Assembly (NCBI GenBank): GCA_949123685.1
Contig: CASBHZ010000102.1
Location: 1 to 9,299, forward strand
Source: an uncultured Bacteroidales bacterium
GTDB taxonomy: Bacteria > Bacteroidota > Bacteroidia > Bacteroidales > Muribaculaceae
Length of the DNA stretch: 9,299 bases
Direction of reading: 5' to 3'
Shown here: one piece after another, positions 1-7,684 of the stretch
Position numbering within the stretch: the first letter of the stretch is position 1
Layout: each line of letters opens with the position of its first letter
The notes under the pieces: generated by a model
Told to the model about the DNA's origin: nothing
Databases searched by the model: none
Seen by the model: the letters and a program-made list of their open reading frames with translations, nothing else
Made by a program: the position numbers and the translations under genes

Positions 1-62
1 TGTATAACAGGCGCGGAATCCGAAAAGTGACACGAGTAGGAGTATTATTTTCTTTAACGACA

Positions 63-257
63 ATGAAGAAAGAATTAATGTTTTCAGCCAAAGAGCTTTC
101 TGTTTTAGAAGCTCTTGAAGTGAGAGGTGGTCAAGCAGAAGCTCAGACCATTCAGAATCAATGCCCCAATAATGCCACTGGCTGTGCATGTACAGTGGTT
201 TTACAGCCATCCACAGGGCAACAGACACAACAGTCCTCCGGATTCTATCATGTATAA
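63..257 (+). CDS. Double-glycine RiPP precursor peptide, three-Cys core (GG-Bacteroidales-like)
   Basis: This is a 64-residue peptide with the layout of a leader-core precursor. Residues 1-23 form a predicted amphipathic leader (FSAKELSVLEALEVRGG) ending in the GG motif that C39 peptidases cleave. That leaves a 41-residue core, QAEAQ...GFYHV. The core has Cys at full-length positions 34, 41 and 43 (C-PNNATG-CAC), nine Gln, many Ser/Thr/Asn, one acidic residue and one His. It is followed directly by a radical SAM/SPASM maturase and a C39 ABC transporter, the expected modifying and exporting partners. I chose ATG at 63 because it gives a normal leader; an in-frame GTG at 27 would add 12 residues (MTRVGVLFSLTT) not expected in this family. 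From memory it resembles the 'natural product precursor, GG-Bacteroidales family'. That assignment is inference, and the modification and activity of the product are unknown. An unmodified bacteriocin-like peptide is the main alternative. Confidence 0.85.
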   Translation: MKKELMFSAKELSVLEALEVRGGQAEAQTIQNQCPNNATGCACTVVLQPSTGQQTQQSSGFYHV

Positions 258-291
258 TGTATCTACTGTAAGATCGGAGCTATGAACTAGC

Positions 292-371
292 AATCAGGGG
301 GCATTTTTGACAATCATCATTGAATATAATTGACATATTCAATAATTAAATTCGTGATCTGCCCTCTGATT
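292..371 (+). promoter_or_regulatory. Nested inverted repeat between precursor and maturase
   Basis: The outer arms 292-303 (AATCAGGGGGCA) and 360-371 (TGCCCTCTGATT) pair over 12 bp in RNA, with a single G:U wobble (G298-U365). Inside them, 319-327 (ATTGAATAT) and 335-343 (ATATTCAAT) form a perfect 9-bp stem with a 7-nt loop. The structure ends 13 nt before the maturase ATG. It could mask that start, act as a processing or stability element that lets the precursor outnumber the maturase, or partly terminate transcription. No run of T follows the 3' arm, so a simple intrinsic terminator is not favoured. Function is inference. Confidence 0.55.
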
Positions 372-378
372 TAAATCA
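367..378. repeat. 12-bp perfect palindrome TGATTTAAATCA
   Basis: This perfect self-complementary 12-mer overlaps the 3' arm of the larger inverted repeat and ends 6 bases before the maturase start codon. It could be an operator half-site pair or chance in AT-rich DNA. No regulator gene is present in the window. Confidence 0.3.
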
Positions 379-384
379 ATCAAT

Positions 385-1671
385 ATGAAGTCAAGCATAT
401 ATAACTATATTATCACGGATGATGAATACTCCTATTGGTATAATGGGTTTTCTCATCAGTATTTCTTATTGCCTTTAGATTTAGGCAATAAAATAAAAGA
501 AATACTAAAATCTCCAGCAGCCATATCTCAGCTGCCAAGAAAACTATATGACAAGTTGCAAGCTGGAGGCTTTATCGTTGAAGACGGAGTGAACGAATTG
601 GAGCTTGTAATAAACGAGAACACTAAAGCAATCAATAAAAAAGACTATTATATGGTCATTCTACCAACACTTAATTGTAATTTTAAGTGCTGGTACTGCA
701 TTCAAGACCATATACCTTCTTTAATGACCGAGGAGGTAATATCATTAGTCAAAAGACATATAAAATACGTTATTGAGAATCTGGATCTTGATACTCTACA
801 TATTGAATGGTTTGGGGGTGAGCCTTTCCTTTACTTTGACAAAGTAATCAGACCCATTTCCGAATATGCGATTTCAATTTGTAACGAGGCTAAAATACCA
901 TTCTTTAATTCTGCGACTACAAATGGATTTTATTTGACAAGTAAAATTCTACCACAATTGGATAAATTGAAATTTAGACGATTTCAAATAACGATTGATG
1001 GAAACCGAGAATTTCATGATAAGGTAAAATTTCAAAAAGGATGTTCGTCTACATTCAATCATGTTCTTACCAATATAAACAATATATTGACGCAGAATAA
1101 GGATGTAGAAATGATTTTGCGAATAAATTACACTCATACGAATTTAACGTATAATATTGTAAATCAGGTAAATTCATTCATAACTCCAGCGAATCGTCAA
1201 TCTGTTGTTATATCGCTAAAAAAGGTATGGCAGGAAGCTATAGACAAAAGTTCCTATGTGAATAGAGTTGAATTGCTAACTTTATTTGAAGAAAATGGTT
1301 ATAAAGTGTCATGGTTTGATGCCGTTACAAACTTCATCCCATGCTATGCAAATAAAAAATACTATTGTGCTGTTAACTATAATGGCTCTACAGTAAAATG
1401 TACTGCATGTAATGATTTGTATGAGGATAAATCAAAAGGATATATTTCAGGAACAGGTCAAATTGAATGGATAAATGATTTTGATAAAAAATATTGTCAA
1501 CCATCATTTAAAAATGAGAGATGTCTGAAATGTAAATATTTACCAGTGTGCATGGGAATATGCCCAAGAGATTTTGCACAAGGACACTCTTATTGCAAGA
1601 TAGAAAATCAAGATATGGAATTTGAGCAGAGTTTGATTAATATGATTAAACACAACGTTCAGAATCAATAG
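385..1671 (+). CDS. Radical SAM/SPASM peptide maturase
   Basis: This 428-residue enzyme is predicted to modify the upstream precursor by S-adenosylmethionine-dependent radical chemistry in the cytoplasm. Residues 1-90 are a less conserved N-terminal region likely to bind the leader (RRE-like; inferred). The radical SAM [4Fe-4S] motif CxxxCxxC is at C98, C102 and C105 (CNFKCWYC), followed by the SAM-contacting WFGGEP at 142-147. The C-terminal SPASM domain shows C320-X13-G334-X4-C339, then C371 and C380-X2-C383-X5-C389-X3-C393 with a final C404. That is the usual pattern for two auxiliary Fe-S clusters. Such enzymes commonly make Cys thioether (sactionine or ranthionine) or carbon-carbon links; which one is made here cannot be read from sequence. 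By position and length it fits the 'radical SAM peptide maturase, GG-Bacteroidales family' (from memory). The start ATG at 385 lacks a Shine-Dalgarno site, as is usual in Bacteroidota. The next gene begins 34 bp downstream, so the two are probably co-transcribed. Confidence 0.92.
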   Translation: MKSSIYNYIITDDEYSYWYNGFSHQYFLLPLDLGNKIKEILKSPAAISQLPRKLYDKLQAGGFIVEDGVNELELVINENTKAINKKDYYMVILPTLNCNFKCWYCIQDHIPSLMTEEVISLVKRHIKYVIENLDLDTLHIEWFGGEPFLYFDKVIRPISEYAISICNEAKIPFFNSATTNGFYLTSKILPQLDKLKFRRFQITIDGNREFHDKVKFQKGCSSTFNHVLTNINNILTQNKDVEMILRINYTHTNLTYNIVNQVNSFITPANRQSVVISLKKVWQEAIDKSSYVNRVELLTLFEENGYKVSWFDAVTNFIPCYANKKYYCAVNYNGSTVKCTACNDLYEDKSKGYISGTGQIEWINDFDKKYCQPSFKNERCLKCKYLPVCMGICPRDFAQGHSYCKIENQDMEFEQSLINMIKHNVQNQ

Positions 1672-1705
1672 AATTGCAGATTGTTATATAAAACCAATTT
1701 GTAGA

Positions 1706-3898
1706 ATGGCTAAATTTAAATTTATTGCTCAACAAGACTCTATGGGCTGTGGCGTTGCATGCCTAAATATGATTTGCCGTTTTTATGGCAAAAAAATTGA
1801 CATGCAACTTCTTGACAAATTATGTGCGCCTACCGTAGAGGGCGTCTCAATATTTGGCATGAGTAATGCTGCAAAACAAATTGGGTTTACTACATTTATA
1901 GGAAATGTGGATATTGAAGACTTGGATGATGAAAATCTTCCGGCTATTTTACATTGGAATCAGAATCATTTTGTAGTTCTATATAAAGTAAAGAATAAAT
2001 CAAAATTTTATATTGCGGATCCCGCAAAAGGATTAATAAATTATGATATTCTTGAATTTGAAAATCATTGGAAATCTTCAGATTGCAGCGATTCTAATAC
2101 TAAAGGAATAGCTATGTTTTTGGAACCCAATGAACAATTTATATGTGATTCTACTGCATATTCACCCAAAAAGCGATCATTTCGATTTCTATCGAATTAT
2201 TTGATTCAGTACAAAAAATATTTTATTCAGATTATAGCTGGATTAATTCTTGGTTGTTTACTCCAGTTGATTTTTCCGTTTTTGACCCAAGCTATTGTAG
2301 ACATTGGCATACGGAATAACGATATTAAATTTATCTGGCTTATTTTGTTAGGAGAGCTGATGATTGTGATTGGGCGCACAGCAACTGATTTCATTCGACG
2401 TTGGTTACTCCTTCATATATCTATCCGCATTAACATTTCTCTTGTAAGTGACTTTTTCATAAAGTTACTAAAATTACCCATGTCATTTTTCGACACTAAG
2501 CTTATGGGTGATCTTTTACAACGGATTGGAGACCACTCCCGCGTACAAAACTTCCTCACTGGACAAGTTCTTAACGTAATCTTCACATTTCTAAGTTTCA
2601 TCATATTCGGTATCGTTCTGCTTATCTACAATCCTTTGATATTTGGAGTCTTTGCAACAGGTAGTGTTTTATATGGAGTTTGGATAACGTCTTTTCTAAA
2701 AAGACGTAAGGTTCTTGATTATGAACTGTTCGAGCAGCAGGCAAAGAATCAAAATAAAACTTATCAGTTCATCACATCTATGCAGGAGATCAAATTGCAG
2801 GATTGTGAACAACGTCGTCGATGGGAATGGGAAGATACTCAAGCAGACCTATTCACTGTACAGATGAAGTCGCTAAAACTTCAACAGACTCAGGAGGCTG
2901 GTTCAATCTTTTTAAACGAGGTCAAGAACATAATCATAACAGTATTAGCAGCCACAGCTGTAATCAATGGACAGATGACATTGGGAGCAATGCTCGCAAT
3001 TCAATATATAATAGGACAACTCAACTCTCCAGTAGAGCAATTAATGTCTTTTATATACTCATTGCAGGATGTCAAAATTTCCCTTGAACGAATAAATGAA
3101 ATACATGAAGGTAAGAATGAAGAGATTAATGAAAATCAAGTGTCCGAATTTAATACAGAAAAATCTCTAACACTGTCCAGTGTCAATTTCATGTATGATC
3201 CCCATGCCATTAAAAAGACCCTAACAGATGTTTCCTTTTATATTCCAGAAGGGAAAGTGACTGCAATTGTCGGTGCTTCAGGAAGTGGGAAGACCACGTT
3301 GATAAAGCTGATGCTTGGTTACTATCCGGTAATCTCAGGCTCGATTTCTATCGCAGGGAGAAACATAAGAGAATATAATATCAAATGGTGGCGACGTCAT
3401 TGTGGAGTTGTAATGCAGGATGGTGTCATATTTTCAGAGTCAATTGCCCGAAACATAGCAGTCGATGACGGCGAGATTGCTGTGGAGCGACTTGAAGAAT
3501 CAGCAAGGATTGCCAATATCCATGATTATATAATGAGTCTACCACTGAAATACAACACGATAATCGGACGCGATGGTGTAGGATTGAGTCAAGGTCAGAA
3601 ACAACGTATATTGATTGCACGAGCTGTATATAAGAATCCTGATTTCATCTTTCTCGATGAAGCGACAAATGCCCTCGATGCAAAGAATGAGCGTGCCATT
3701 GTCGAAAATCTTGATGAGTTTTACAAAGGAAGAACTGTAGTTGTTGTTGCTCATCGTCTATCTACTGTCAAGAACGCAGATCAGATTATAGTCCTCGATG
3801 ACGGAAAGGTCGTTGAATCTGGGAACCATGCAACTCTTATAAAGAGAAAAGGGGCATACTATAAACTCATTAAAAACCAGCTTGAATTAGGAAACTAA
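1706..3898 (+). CDS. C39-peptidase bacteriocin-type ABC transporter (PCAT)
   Basis: This 730-residue inner-membrane exporter is predicted to cut the precursor leader after the double glycine and pump out the core. Three parts are visible. The N-terminal C39 peptidase (about 1-140) has Q9/Q10 in the oxyanion-hole region, catalytic C15 (DSMGCGVACL), H88 (NHFVVL) and D105 (IADPAKG), so it looks active. The transmembrane domain (about 165-455) has several hydrophobic stretches, including about 173-195, 208-225, 286-308 and 405-420. The nucleotide-binding domain (about 487-730) has Walker A GASGSGKT at 523-530, signature LSQGQ at 627-631, Walker B FIFLDEAT at 647-654 and switch His 683 (VAHRLST). 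The length is normal for peptidase-containing ABC transporters. In Gram-negative hosts these usually work with a HlyD-type adaptor and an outer-membrane channel. Here the next gene, 28 bp downstream, encodes an outer-membrane barrel, and only an adaptor-like stub occurs later. Confidence 0.95.
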   Translation: MAKFKFIAQQDSMGCGVACLNMICRFYGKKIDMQLLDKLCAPTVEGVSIFGMSNAAKQIGFTTFIGNVDIEDLDDENLPAILHWNQNHFVVLYKVKNKSKFYIADPAKGLINYDILEFENHWKSSDCSDSNTKGIAMFLEPNEQFICDSTAYSPKKRSFRFLSNYLIQYKKYFIQIIAGLILGCLLQLIFPFLTQAIVDIGIRNNDIKFIWLILLGELMIVIGRTATDFIRRWLLLHISIRINISLVSDFFIKLLKLPMSFFDTKLMGDLLQRIGDHSRVQNFLTGQVLNVIFTFLSFIIFGIVLLIYNPLIFGVFATGSVLYGVWITSFLKRRKVLDYELFEQQAKNQNKTYQFITSMQEIKLQDCEQRRRWEWEDTQADLFTVQMKSLKLQQTQEAGSIFLNEVKNIIITVLAATAVINGQMTLGAMLAIQYIIGQLNSPVEQLMSFIYSLQDVKISLERINEIHEGKNEEINENQVSEFNTEKSLTLSSVNFMYDPHAIKKTLTDVSFYIPEGKVTAIVGASGSGKTTLIKLMLGYYPVISGSISIAGRNIREYNIKWWRRHCGVVMQDGVIFSESIARNIAVDDGEIAVERLEESARIANIHDYIMSLPLKYNTIIGRDGVGLSQGQKQRILIARAVYKNPDFIFLDEATNALDAKNERAIVENLDEFYKGRTVVVVAHRLSTVKNADQIIVLDDGKVVESGNHATLIKRKGAYYKLIKNQLELGN

Positions 3899-3926
3899 AT
3901 TATAAACTCTAACCCCAATAATAAAT

Positions 3927-6038
3927 ATGAATCACCCAATATTTGTAAAAAGGATAATGGTATCTGTTTTTGTGCCTATGACAATCTTTTTATCATCGTA
4001 TGCTCAGGAACATGCCGACACGTTAAAGACACAAGAGCTGAATGAAGTAGTTGTGCAAGCGCAGATGCAACGCACCTCGTCAGCAAAGTCAACATATACA
4101 CCTACGGGTAAGCAGAAGAATGCGGCTCAAAATGCAGTGGATCTTCTCCGGCAGATGGCTATTCCCCAAATAAGGATAAATCCGATTGATGAGACCGTGA
4201 CAGACAATGTCGGCGGCAACGTAGCCATTTACATCAACTTCCTTGAAGCCTCAAAAGAGGAAATGGAGGGACTGCGCACAGCTGATGTGAGGCGTGTGGA
4301 ATATCTGGAATTTCCTACCGACCCTCGTTTCCGTGGAGCAGAGAGAGTAATCAATATCATAGTGCAGGAATACGCCTACGGCGGTTATACCAAAATCACA
4401 GCAAATGAAAATTTCCTTGTAGGTCTGTCAAGCCGTGTCAACATTTTCTCGAAGTTTACTTACAAGAAGATGACTTACGACCTGTTTGCCGGTGCCAATA
4501 ACTGGAACAACCATCATATTGGCAACACGACTGAGGGCATCTACCGCCTTACTGATAACGACGGCAAGGAATATTCCGTAACACGCAAGGAGACTCTTGA
4601 ATCATCACATTATAAGCAGAATCAATATCCCGTTACTTTCCGCGCCACCTACAATAGCGACAAGATTCAGATACGCAATCTGCTTGCGTTTACAAACTTA
4701 GGCGTGCCAACCAATGAATATTCCGGCAAACTGGAGTATTCACCAAATTCTGCTCAGGGATATTCTTTTGACAGAAAGAATCCGAACCGTTCCAATTCAG
4801 TCGCTTATTCAGGAACATATTTCTTCGCTTTACCAAAGGGCTTTTCGATTGATTTCTCGCCGTCGTTCAACTATACCCACGGCAATGACTATACCGATTA
4901 CGCGGCATCATCTCAGCCCACGATATACCGCCATGCTAAAGAGGATGCTTACAACTATCGTCTGAATTTGTATATCCGAAAAAGTTTTGGGCAAAAACAT
5001 TCCGTAATGTTAGGAGGCAATGGTGGTGACAACATCAACCGTCTTGAATACACCGACGACAACGGATATAGGGACAAATTCCATAACGCGTTTGCCGCAG
5101 GAATGGTCGGCTATAATTTCCAGACACAGAAAATATCAGTTAACCTTGATGCCGGTTTCGCATGGGAAAACAGCGATATAAATGGTAAGACGAACAGTGA
5201 CACGTATCCGTTCACACACATAAATGTGCGATACGTCCCGAATCAGCGAAACAGTTTCTCCGCCTATTTCCAGTATGCTACAAACAGCCCCGGCATATCG
5301 GAGAAATCTTCAGATTTACTCCGAGAGAATGAACTTATGTATATTACCGGCAATCCATTATTGGACAATTGTAGACACACAACAGTAAACCTCGCATATA
5401 CTTGGATGCCGTCAAATGCTTTCGGCATGAGTGCCTACGGACGCTATTTTGGTATGTATGACCGTCAGTTGCTTGTCTATACACCATATCAGGATGGGAA
5501 AGCCCTGTTACGGTCATATATCAACGACGGTGATTATCTCAACGGTGAGATTGGATTGGCTGCCAACTGGAAACTACTCAACGGAAAACTCCAGCTCTAC
5601 GTCAATCCCAGTCAATCATTCTACAAATCAACCGGCATTTTCGACGATAACTGCAATTCGTTCCGGGTTACGGCTCAGGCAAGCTATTATCTCGACAGCT
5701 TCTATTTTCAAGCCTATTACGAGAGTCCTAAGAAAAGCATGTTTACTGCTTCTCCCCGGATAAATAAAGATCGGAATTTCCATAGTGTGACTTTCGGTTG
5801 GGCAAACGCCAATTGGAATCTGCGCGTAATGGCAGCCAACTTCTTCAATAAAGGCTGGGACGGTGCGACCAACACAACAGTTTCACCATATTATAACGAG
5901 CGTCAGACGATTATCGGCACATCATCACACCCTCGCATAAACTTCACAGCCACTTACACATTCGGCTATGGAAAGAAAGTACAACGCGGCAATGAAATAG
6001 GTGAACAGTCAGGCGCAGCCTCCGCAATCTTGAAATAA
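3927..6038 (+). CDS. TonB-receptor-like outer membrane plug/beta-barrel protein
   Basis: This is a 703-residue exported protein. A signal peptide covers about residues 1-26 (basic K8/R9, hydrophobic core, SSYA then Q27). A LNEVVVQAQ segment at 38-46 is typical of the start of Bacteroidetes TonB-dependent receptors. A plug-like domain spans about 62-150 (NAVDLLRQM..., VAIYINFLEASKEEMEGL, RRVEYLEFPTDPRFRGAERVINI). The rest is an alternating aromatic beta-barrel, ending near INFTATYTFGYGKK (about residue 680) with a polar tail to SGAASAILK. It lacks the N-terminal carboxypeptidase-regulatory-like domain of SusC proteins. The architecture fits the 'outer membrane beta-barrel family' (OMP_b-brl_3 type; from memory). 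It is 28 bp after the transporter and so probably in the same operon. It could carry the peptide out, take it back up, or import a cofactor or nutrient; the sequence does not decide. Its GC content is clearly higher than in the two upstream genes (sample 4201-4260: 29/60 GC; 901-960: 17/60), suggesting separate origins. An in-frame ATG at 3957 is less likely because it would lose the basic start of the signal peptide. Confidence 0.85.
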   Translation: MNHPIFVKRIMVSVFVPMTIFLSSYAQEHADTLKTQELNEVVVQAQMQRTSSAKSTYTPTGKQKNAAQNAVDLLRQMAIPQIRINPIDETVTDNVGGNVAIYINFLEASKEEMEGLRTADVRRVEYLEFPTDPRFRGAERVINIIVQEYAYGGYTKITANENFLVGLSSRVNIFSKFTYKKMTYDLFAGANNWNNHHIGNTTEGIYRLTDNDGKEYSVTRKETLESSHYKQNQYPVTFRATYNSDKIQIRNLLAFTNLGVPTNEYSGKLEYSPNSAQGYSFDRKNPNRSNSVAYSGTYFFALPKGFSIDFSPSFNYTHGNDYTDYAASSQPTIYRHAKEDAYNYRLNLYIRKSFGQKHSVMLGGNGGDNINRLEYTDDNGYRDKFHNAFAAGMVGYNFQTQKISVNLDAGFAWENSDINGKTNSDTYPFTHINVRYVPNQRNSFSAYFQYATNSPGISEKSSDLLRENELMYITGNPLLDNCRHTTVNLAYTWMPSNAFGMSAYGRYFGMYDRQLLVYTPYQDGKALLRSYINDGDYLNGEIGLAANWKLLNGKLQLYVNPSQSFYKSTGIFDDNCNSFRVTAQASYYLDSFYFQAYYESPKKSMFTASPRINKDRNFHSVTFGWANANWNLRVMAANFFNKGWDGATNTTVSPYYNERQTIIGTSSHPRINFTATYTFGYGKKVQRGNEIGEQSGAASAILK

Positions 6039-6127
6039 CATTCATTGTATCGAAATTTAAGTACGGCAACAAAATCAATAACTTAATTATAATAAACCAT
6101 ATTGTTAACATTTTAAATCTTAGAAAG

Positions 6128-7672
6128 ATGAAGAAATTTATTTTTCTTTTAGCGGGAGTGGCTATCTTGACAGCATGTCAGGATAATGTCATTCAGCCGG
6201 AGCAGGAAAATATACCGGCTGAGAATCCTCAAAACGTGCAGGAGGGTATGCAAAGAATTGTTGCATCATCTCCCGAAGAAATCGAACTGCTCATTGCCCA
6301 AATGGGCGATGGTATTCAACCTGCTAGTCGTGCCGTTTCATCGGCTACACTCTCAAACAATGAGGAGGCATTTGTTTCTCTGGTTGAGGCAAATCGTCAA
6401 AAAGTCATAGCATCGTTGACTCCTATTCAATTGGATTCAATAGCGAATGACGAAGAAGAGTTGGAGTTTTGTCCGTCAGACTCTGTAATTGCAGACATTC
6501 AGTTTGCACAACTTCTTAATGCCGATAGAGAAATTCAGGTTGGACAGACGGTTTACAAATATGTTCCCAATGGAGTTGCATATACTGATGTCTCCCATGC
6601 TGCTGATTTAAGATCTATCGAATCGGTAACATCTACTATTCAGGTTACTCCCGAAAATGAAGGACAGCCAATGAGGGTCGCATCAAATGTCGATTTCAGA
6701 CCGATTCAGTACCAACTTGTTCAGTTTGAGGACCGACTTGTTGATGGTGGCGGTGGCGGTTACACCGGCGGAGGTTCAACCGGCGGAAATTCATCCGGTG
6801 GAGGATCATCAAATGGAGGTAATACAACAGGCACGTCTTCTTCTAATGGCATAACACTCAGCAACGGAACTGTAATACCTATGAATGACATTCGTGACAT
6901 AAATTACTATGATAAAGGCGATGGCAACTGGCTTCATCGCACTTGGACTGGAATCTGGGGACGAAATGTAGTTGCTATTAAGAAATTCAATAAAAAGAAA
7001 AAACTTACTATGAATTTCTATGACCAAAATTACATTGTATATGCAAATATTGGGACTAAACTTAAAATGCAGAAAAAAGTCTGTGGTATTTGGTGGAATA
7101 TCAAGGCTCAAGAAATGGTTCAAGGATGGGAAACAGTGACTATAAAATACACAATGCCACAGCCATCTCTACCTAAATTTACTAATCCGTTTAATAACAA
7201 GAACGAATATCCGACACATGCATGGAATCCGTTTCCTTACGGGAAAAATAACGTACTACTATTTACCATTCCTTATGTAAATTACGATTTCACAACCAAT
7301 GATTTAAATAAGGCATTTAACGCTGGTTTGAATTTCGCATGGAACAAGGCAACCGGAATGGTAAAAGGGCTTATTAATAATGATAAAAGTCGAGCCGGAC
7401 TCATGGCTTTTAACAATAAGGACACATATGTAATATATGGTCCGTATTCTGAAGGTCATACAAAAAAGAAATCAGTGGAAACTAAATTCTATGCAAAATG
7501 GTTCCCCGGCACTTATGAGTTCGGCTTCTCACTTGGATCAAGCATTAAGCTTGTAAAAGTTGCATTTAGTGGTAATGATGGTGTTGAGTTATACAGAGGT
7601 GTGGTATTTGGCGCCATTAAATACGATGGTAAATGGCTCGCCGCACGTATAACTAAGAATAGTGATAAATAG
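6128..7672 (+). CDS. Two-domain lipoprotein with Gly/Ser/Thr-rich linker
   Basis: This is a 514-residue predicted lipoprotein with a type II signal peptide: MKKFIFLLAGVAILTAC, lipobox LTAC, lipidated Cys 17. Residues 18-205 form an acidic N-terminal region (EEIELLIAQMGDG, FVSLVEANRQKVIASLTPIQLDSIANDEEELEFCPSDSV). Residues 206-241 are a low-complexity Gly/Ser/Thr/Asn linker. Residues 242-514 are a separate basic, aromatic-rich domain with many Lys/Trp/Tyr (IKKFNKKKKLTMNFYDQNYIVYANIG, KKVCGIWWNIKAQEM, GTYEFGFSLGSSIKL). No catalytic motif was recognised in either part. GC content falls from about 47% (6241-6300, 28/60) to about 27% (7021-7080, 16/60) across the linker, which suggests module exchange. 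It lies 89 bp after the barrel gene and is followed by a strong hairpin. A surface or periplasmic partner of the barrel, or an immunity protein for the exported peptide, would fit its place. Both are inference, and the lipoprotein call itself is firm. Confidence 0.85.
   Translation: MKKFIFLLAGVAILTACQDNVIQPEQENIPAENPQNVQEGMQRIVASSPEEIELLIAQMGDGIQPASRAVSSATLSNNEEAFVSLVEANRQKVIASLTPIQLDSIANDEEELEFCPSDSVIADIQFAQLLNADREIQVGQTVYKYVPNGVAYTDVSHAADLRSIESVTSTIQVTPENEGQPMRVASNVDFRPIQYQLVQFEDRLVDGGGGGYTGGGSTGGNSSGGGSSNGGNTTGTSSSNGITLSNGTVIPMNDIRDINYYDKGDGNWLHRTWTGIWGRNVVAIKKFNKKKKLTMNFYDQNYIVYANIGTKLKMQKKVCGIWWNIKAQEMVQGWETVTIKYTMPQPSLPKFTNPFNNKNEYPTHAWNPFPYGKNNVLLFTIPYVNYDFTTNDLNKAFNAGLNFAWNKATGMVKGLINNDKSRAGLMAFNNKDTYVIYGPYSEGHTKKKSVETKFYAKWFPGTYEFGFSLGSSIKLVKVAFSGNDGVELYRGVVFGAIKYDGKWLAARITKNSDK
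6743..6850 (+). repeat. Low-complexity Gly/Ser/Thr/Asn linker coding stretch
   Basis: The codons for residues 206-241 of the lipoprotein are dominated by GGN, TCN/AGY and ACN (GGGGG, TGGGSTGG, SSGGGSS). The stretch separates two domains of different base composition. Such repeat-like tracts tolerate length change and are plausible recombination joints. Confidence 0.75.
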
Positions 7673-7684
7673 AAAACAACAACC

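Noticed and set aside
27..62. GTG-initiated N-terminal extension of the precursor.
   Set aside because: The extra 12 residues are not leader-like; the ATG at 63 gives a standard 23-residue leader ending in GG.
271..280. AGATCGGAGC resembles the first bases of the Illumina adapter.
   Set aside because: Only the first eight bases agree; the following sequence departs from the adapter and continues as ordinary AT-rich spacer. Chance match, unlike the full match at 9247.
248..283. Micro-ORF MYNVSTVRSEL overlapping the precursor end.
   Set aside because: Only 11 codons, no leader or export feature, no start context; no support as a gene.
347..354. TAAATTCG as a Bacteroides -7 promoter element (TAnnTTTG) before the maturase.
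   Set aside because: One core base differs and no TTG lies at the expected 19-21 bp spacing upstream; it also sits inside the possible RNA structure.
949..1137. Minus-strand open stretch inside the maturase gene.
   Set aside because: Antisense shadow of a well-supported gene; no domain or signal in the translation.
3426..3754. Two minus-strand open stretches opposite the ABC nucleotide-binding domain.
   Set aside because: They lie antisense to highly conserved Walker and signature coding sequence; composition is that of a shadow.
4714..5763. Alternative + frame open stretches inside the plug/barrel gene (4714-4965 and 5431-5763).
   Set aside because: Out of frame with a continuous 703-residue barrel protein and lacking signal or domain features.
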